Below, one piece after another: positions 63,858-64,000 of a stretch of DNA of 64,000 nt; positions within the stretch are counted from its first letter, which is position 1, and the number at the start of each line of letters is the position of its first letter. The position numbers were made by a program, and so were the translations under genes. This stretch comes from Malikia granosa (GTDB lineage: Bacteria; Pseudomonadota; Gammaproteobacteria; Burkholderiales; Burkholderiaceae_C). The stretch is taken from the NCBI RefSeq assembly GCF_002980595.1, contig NZ_PVLQ01000008.1, forward strand, positions 62,001-126,000, in the 5' to 3' direction. The notes under the pieces are model-generated. The model did not search any database and was not told the DNA's origin. It saw only the letters and a list, made by a program, of their open reading frames with translations.

Positions 63858-64000
63858 ATGGCCCATCCTCAGCAACCCTCGACCTCTGTCTCCGCCACGC
63901 CCGGGACGGCCCCATCCAGCCAGCCGCCCGCCGATGCCGGTCGCGCGGCCCGCATCGGCCTGTGGGTGCTGGGCCTGGGTTTCGGCGGCTTCCTGCTCTG
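63858..64000 (+). CDS. HlyD-family type I secretion adaptor, N-terminal part only
   Basis: The reading frame from the ATG at 63858 runs off the window after 47 codons. A Ser/Thr/Pro/Gln-rich cytoplasmic tail is followed by GRAARIGLWVLGLGFGGFLL, the start of the single membrane helix of HlyD-type adaptors (typically ARRIGLWVL...FGGFLLW). Position directly after two type I secretion ABC genes supports the call. The TolC partner would lie beyond the window. Confidence 0.82.
   Translation, partial: MAHPQQPSTSVSATPGTAPSSQPPADAGRAARIGLWVLGLGFGGFLL

Overview
The window looks like chromosomal DNA of a high-GC betaproteobacterium of the order Burkholderiales, probably Comamonadaceae or a Leptothrix/Sphaerotilus-like relative. 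This is inferred from the strong G/C preference at third codon positions and from gene orders typical of that group: rsmB-DUF4390-ntrY-ntrX, an SAH riboswitch ahead of ahcY-tlyA-metF, rplM-rpsI-erpA with anmK and an M23 peptidase opposite tyrS, and phoH-ybeY. Genes are packed on both strands with many 1-4 base stop/start overlaps. No insertion sequence, prophage or CRISPR array is visible, and no gap between genes exceeds about 280 bases. Most of the window is core genome. The accessory-looking parts are one giant secreted nuclease gene and a type I secretion locus running off the right end.

Layout. 1-413: three tRNA-Lys genes (the first cut by the window edge) and a terminator. 643-4169: livHMGF, the membrane and ATPase parts of a branched-chain amino acid importer without an adjacent binding protein. 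4197-6662 (minus): a DUF5666 lipoprotein and a cation diffusion facilitator. 6831-11785: rsmB, a DUF4390 protein and an NtrY-like kinase with a short NtrX-like regulator that lacks the sigma-54 ATPase domain. 11831-13617: tRNA-Phe, two unrecognised genes and a TlpA-like thioredoxin lipoprotein. 13830-21014: a 2394-residue ExeM/NucH-type extracellular nuclease ending in eight 48-residue FG-GAP-like repeats. 21216-29755: tRNA-Pro, ispB, the SAH-riboswitch methyl-cycle operon, rlpA, rlmJ and two tandem, partly near-identical amino-acid binding lipoproteins. 30017-38232: rplM-rpsI, erpA, anmK plus M23 peptidase, tyrS-dtd-Fe/S protein, and dbpA. 38210-46622: an MFS carrier, ybeY-phoH, ruvAB, a histidine phosphatase, a lipoprotein, ttcA, and two folB-like genes with a pteridine-reductase-like SDR. 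46688-53887: a MidA-like methyltransferase, DUF2905, trxC, the slt-NDUFA9-CsoR-cca operon, and 5-formyl-THF cyclo-ligase. 53904-56077: two YeeE/YedE halves divergent from a persulfide dioxygenase-rhodanese fusion. 56134-59615: coaX, an M20 amidohydrolase and a GT4 glycosyltransferase. 59721-59979: tRNA-Asn, -Gly and -Thr. 60252-64000: two tandem type I secretion ABC transporters and the start of their HlyD adaptor.

How the genes fit together. The riboswitch operon links SAH hydrolysis (ahcY) with methyl-THF supply (metF). The liv genes plausibly work with the two binding proteins 23-25 kb away. The persulfide dioxygenase and YeeE/YedE proteins form a sulfur-handling patch. The tandem ABC/HlyD locus is a candidate exporter for large repeat proteins, and the giant nuclease, which has no visible N-terminal signal peptide, is one possible cargo. 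The last link is inference only.
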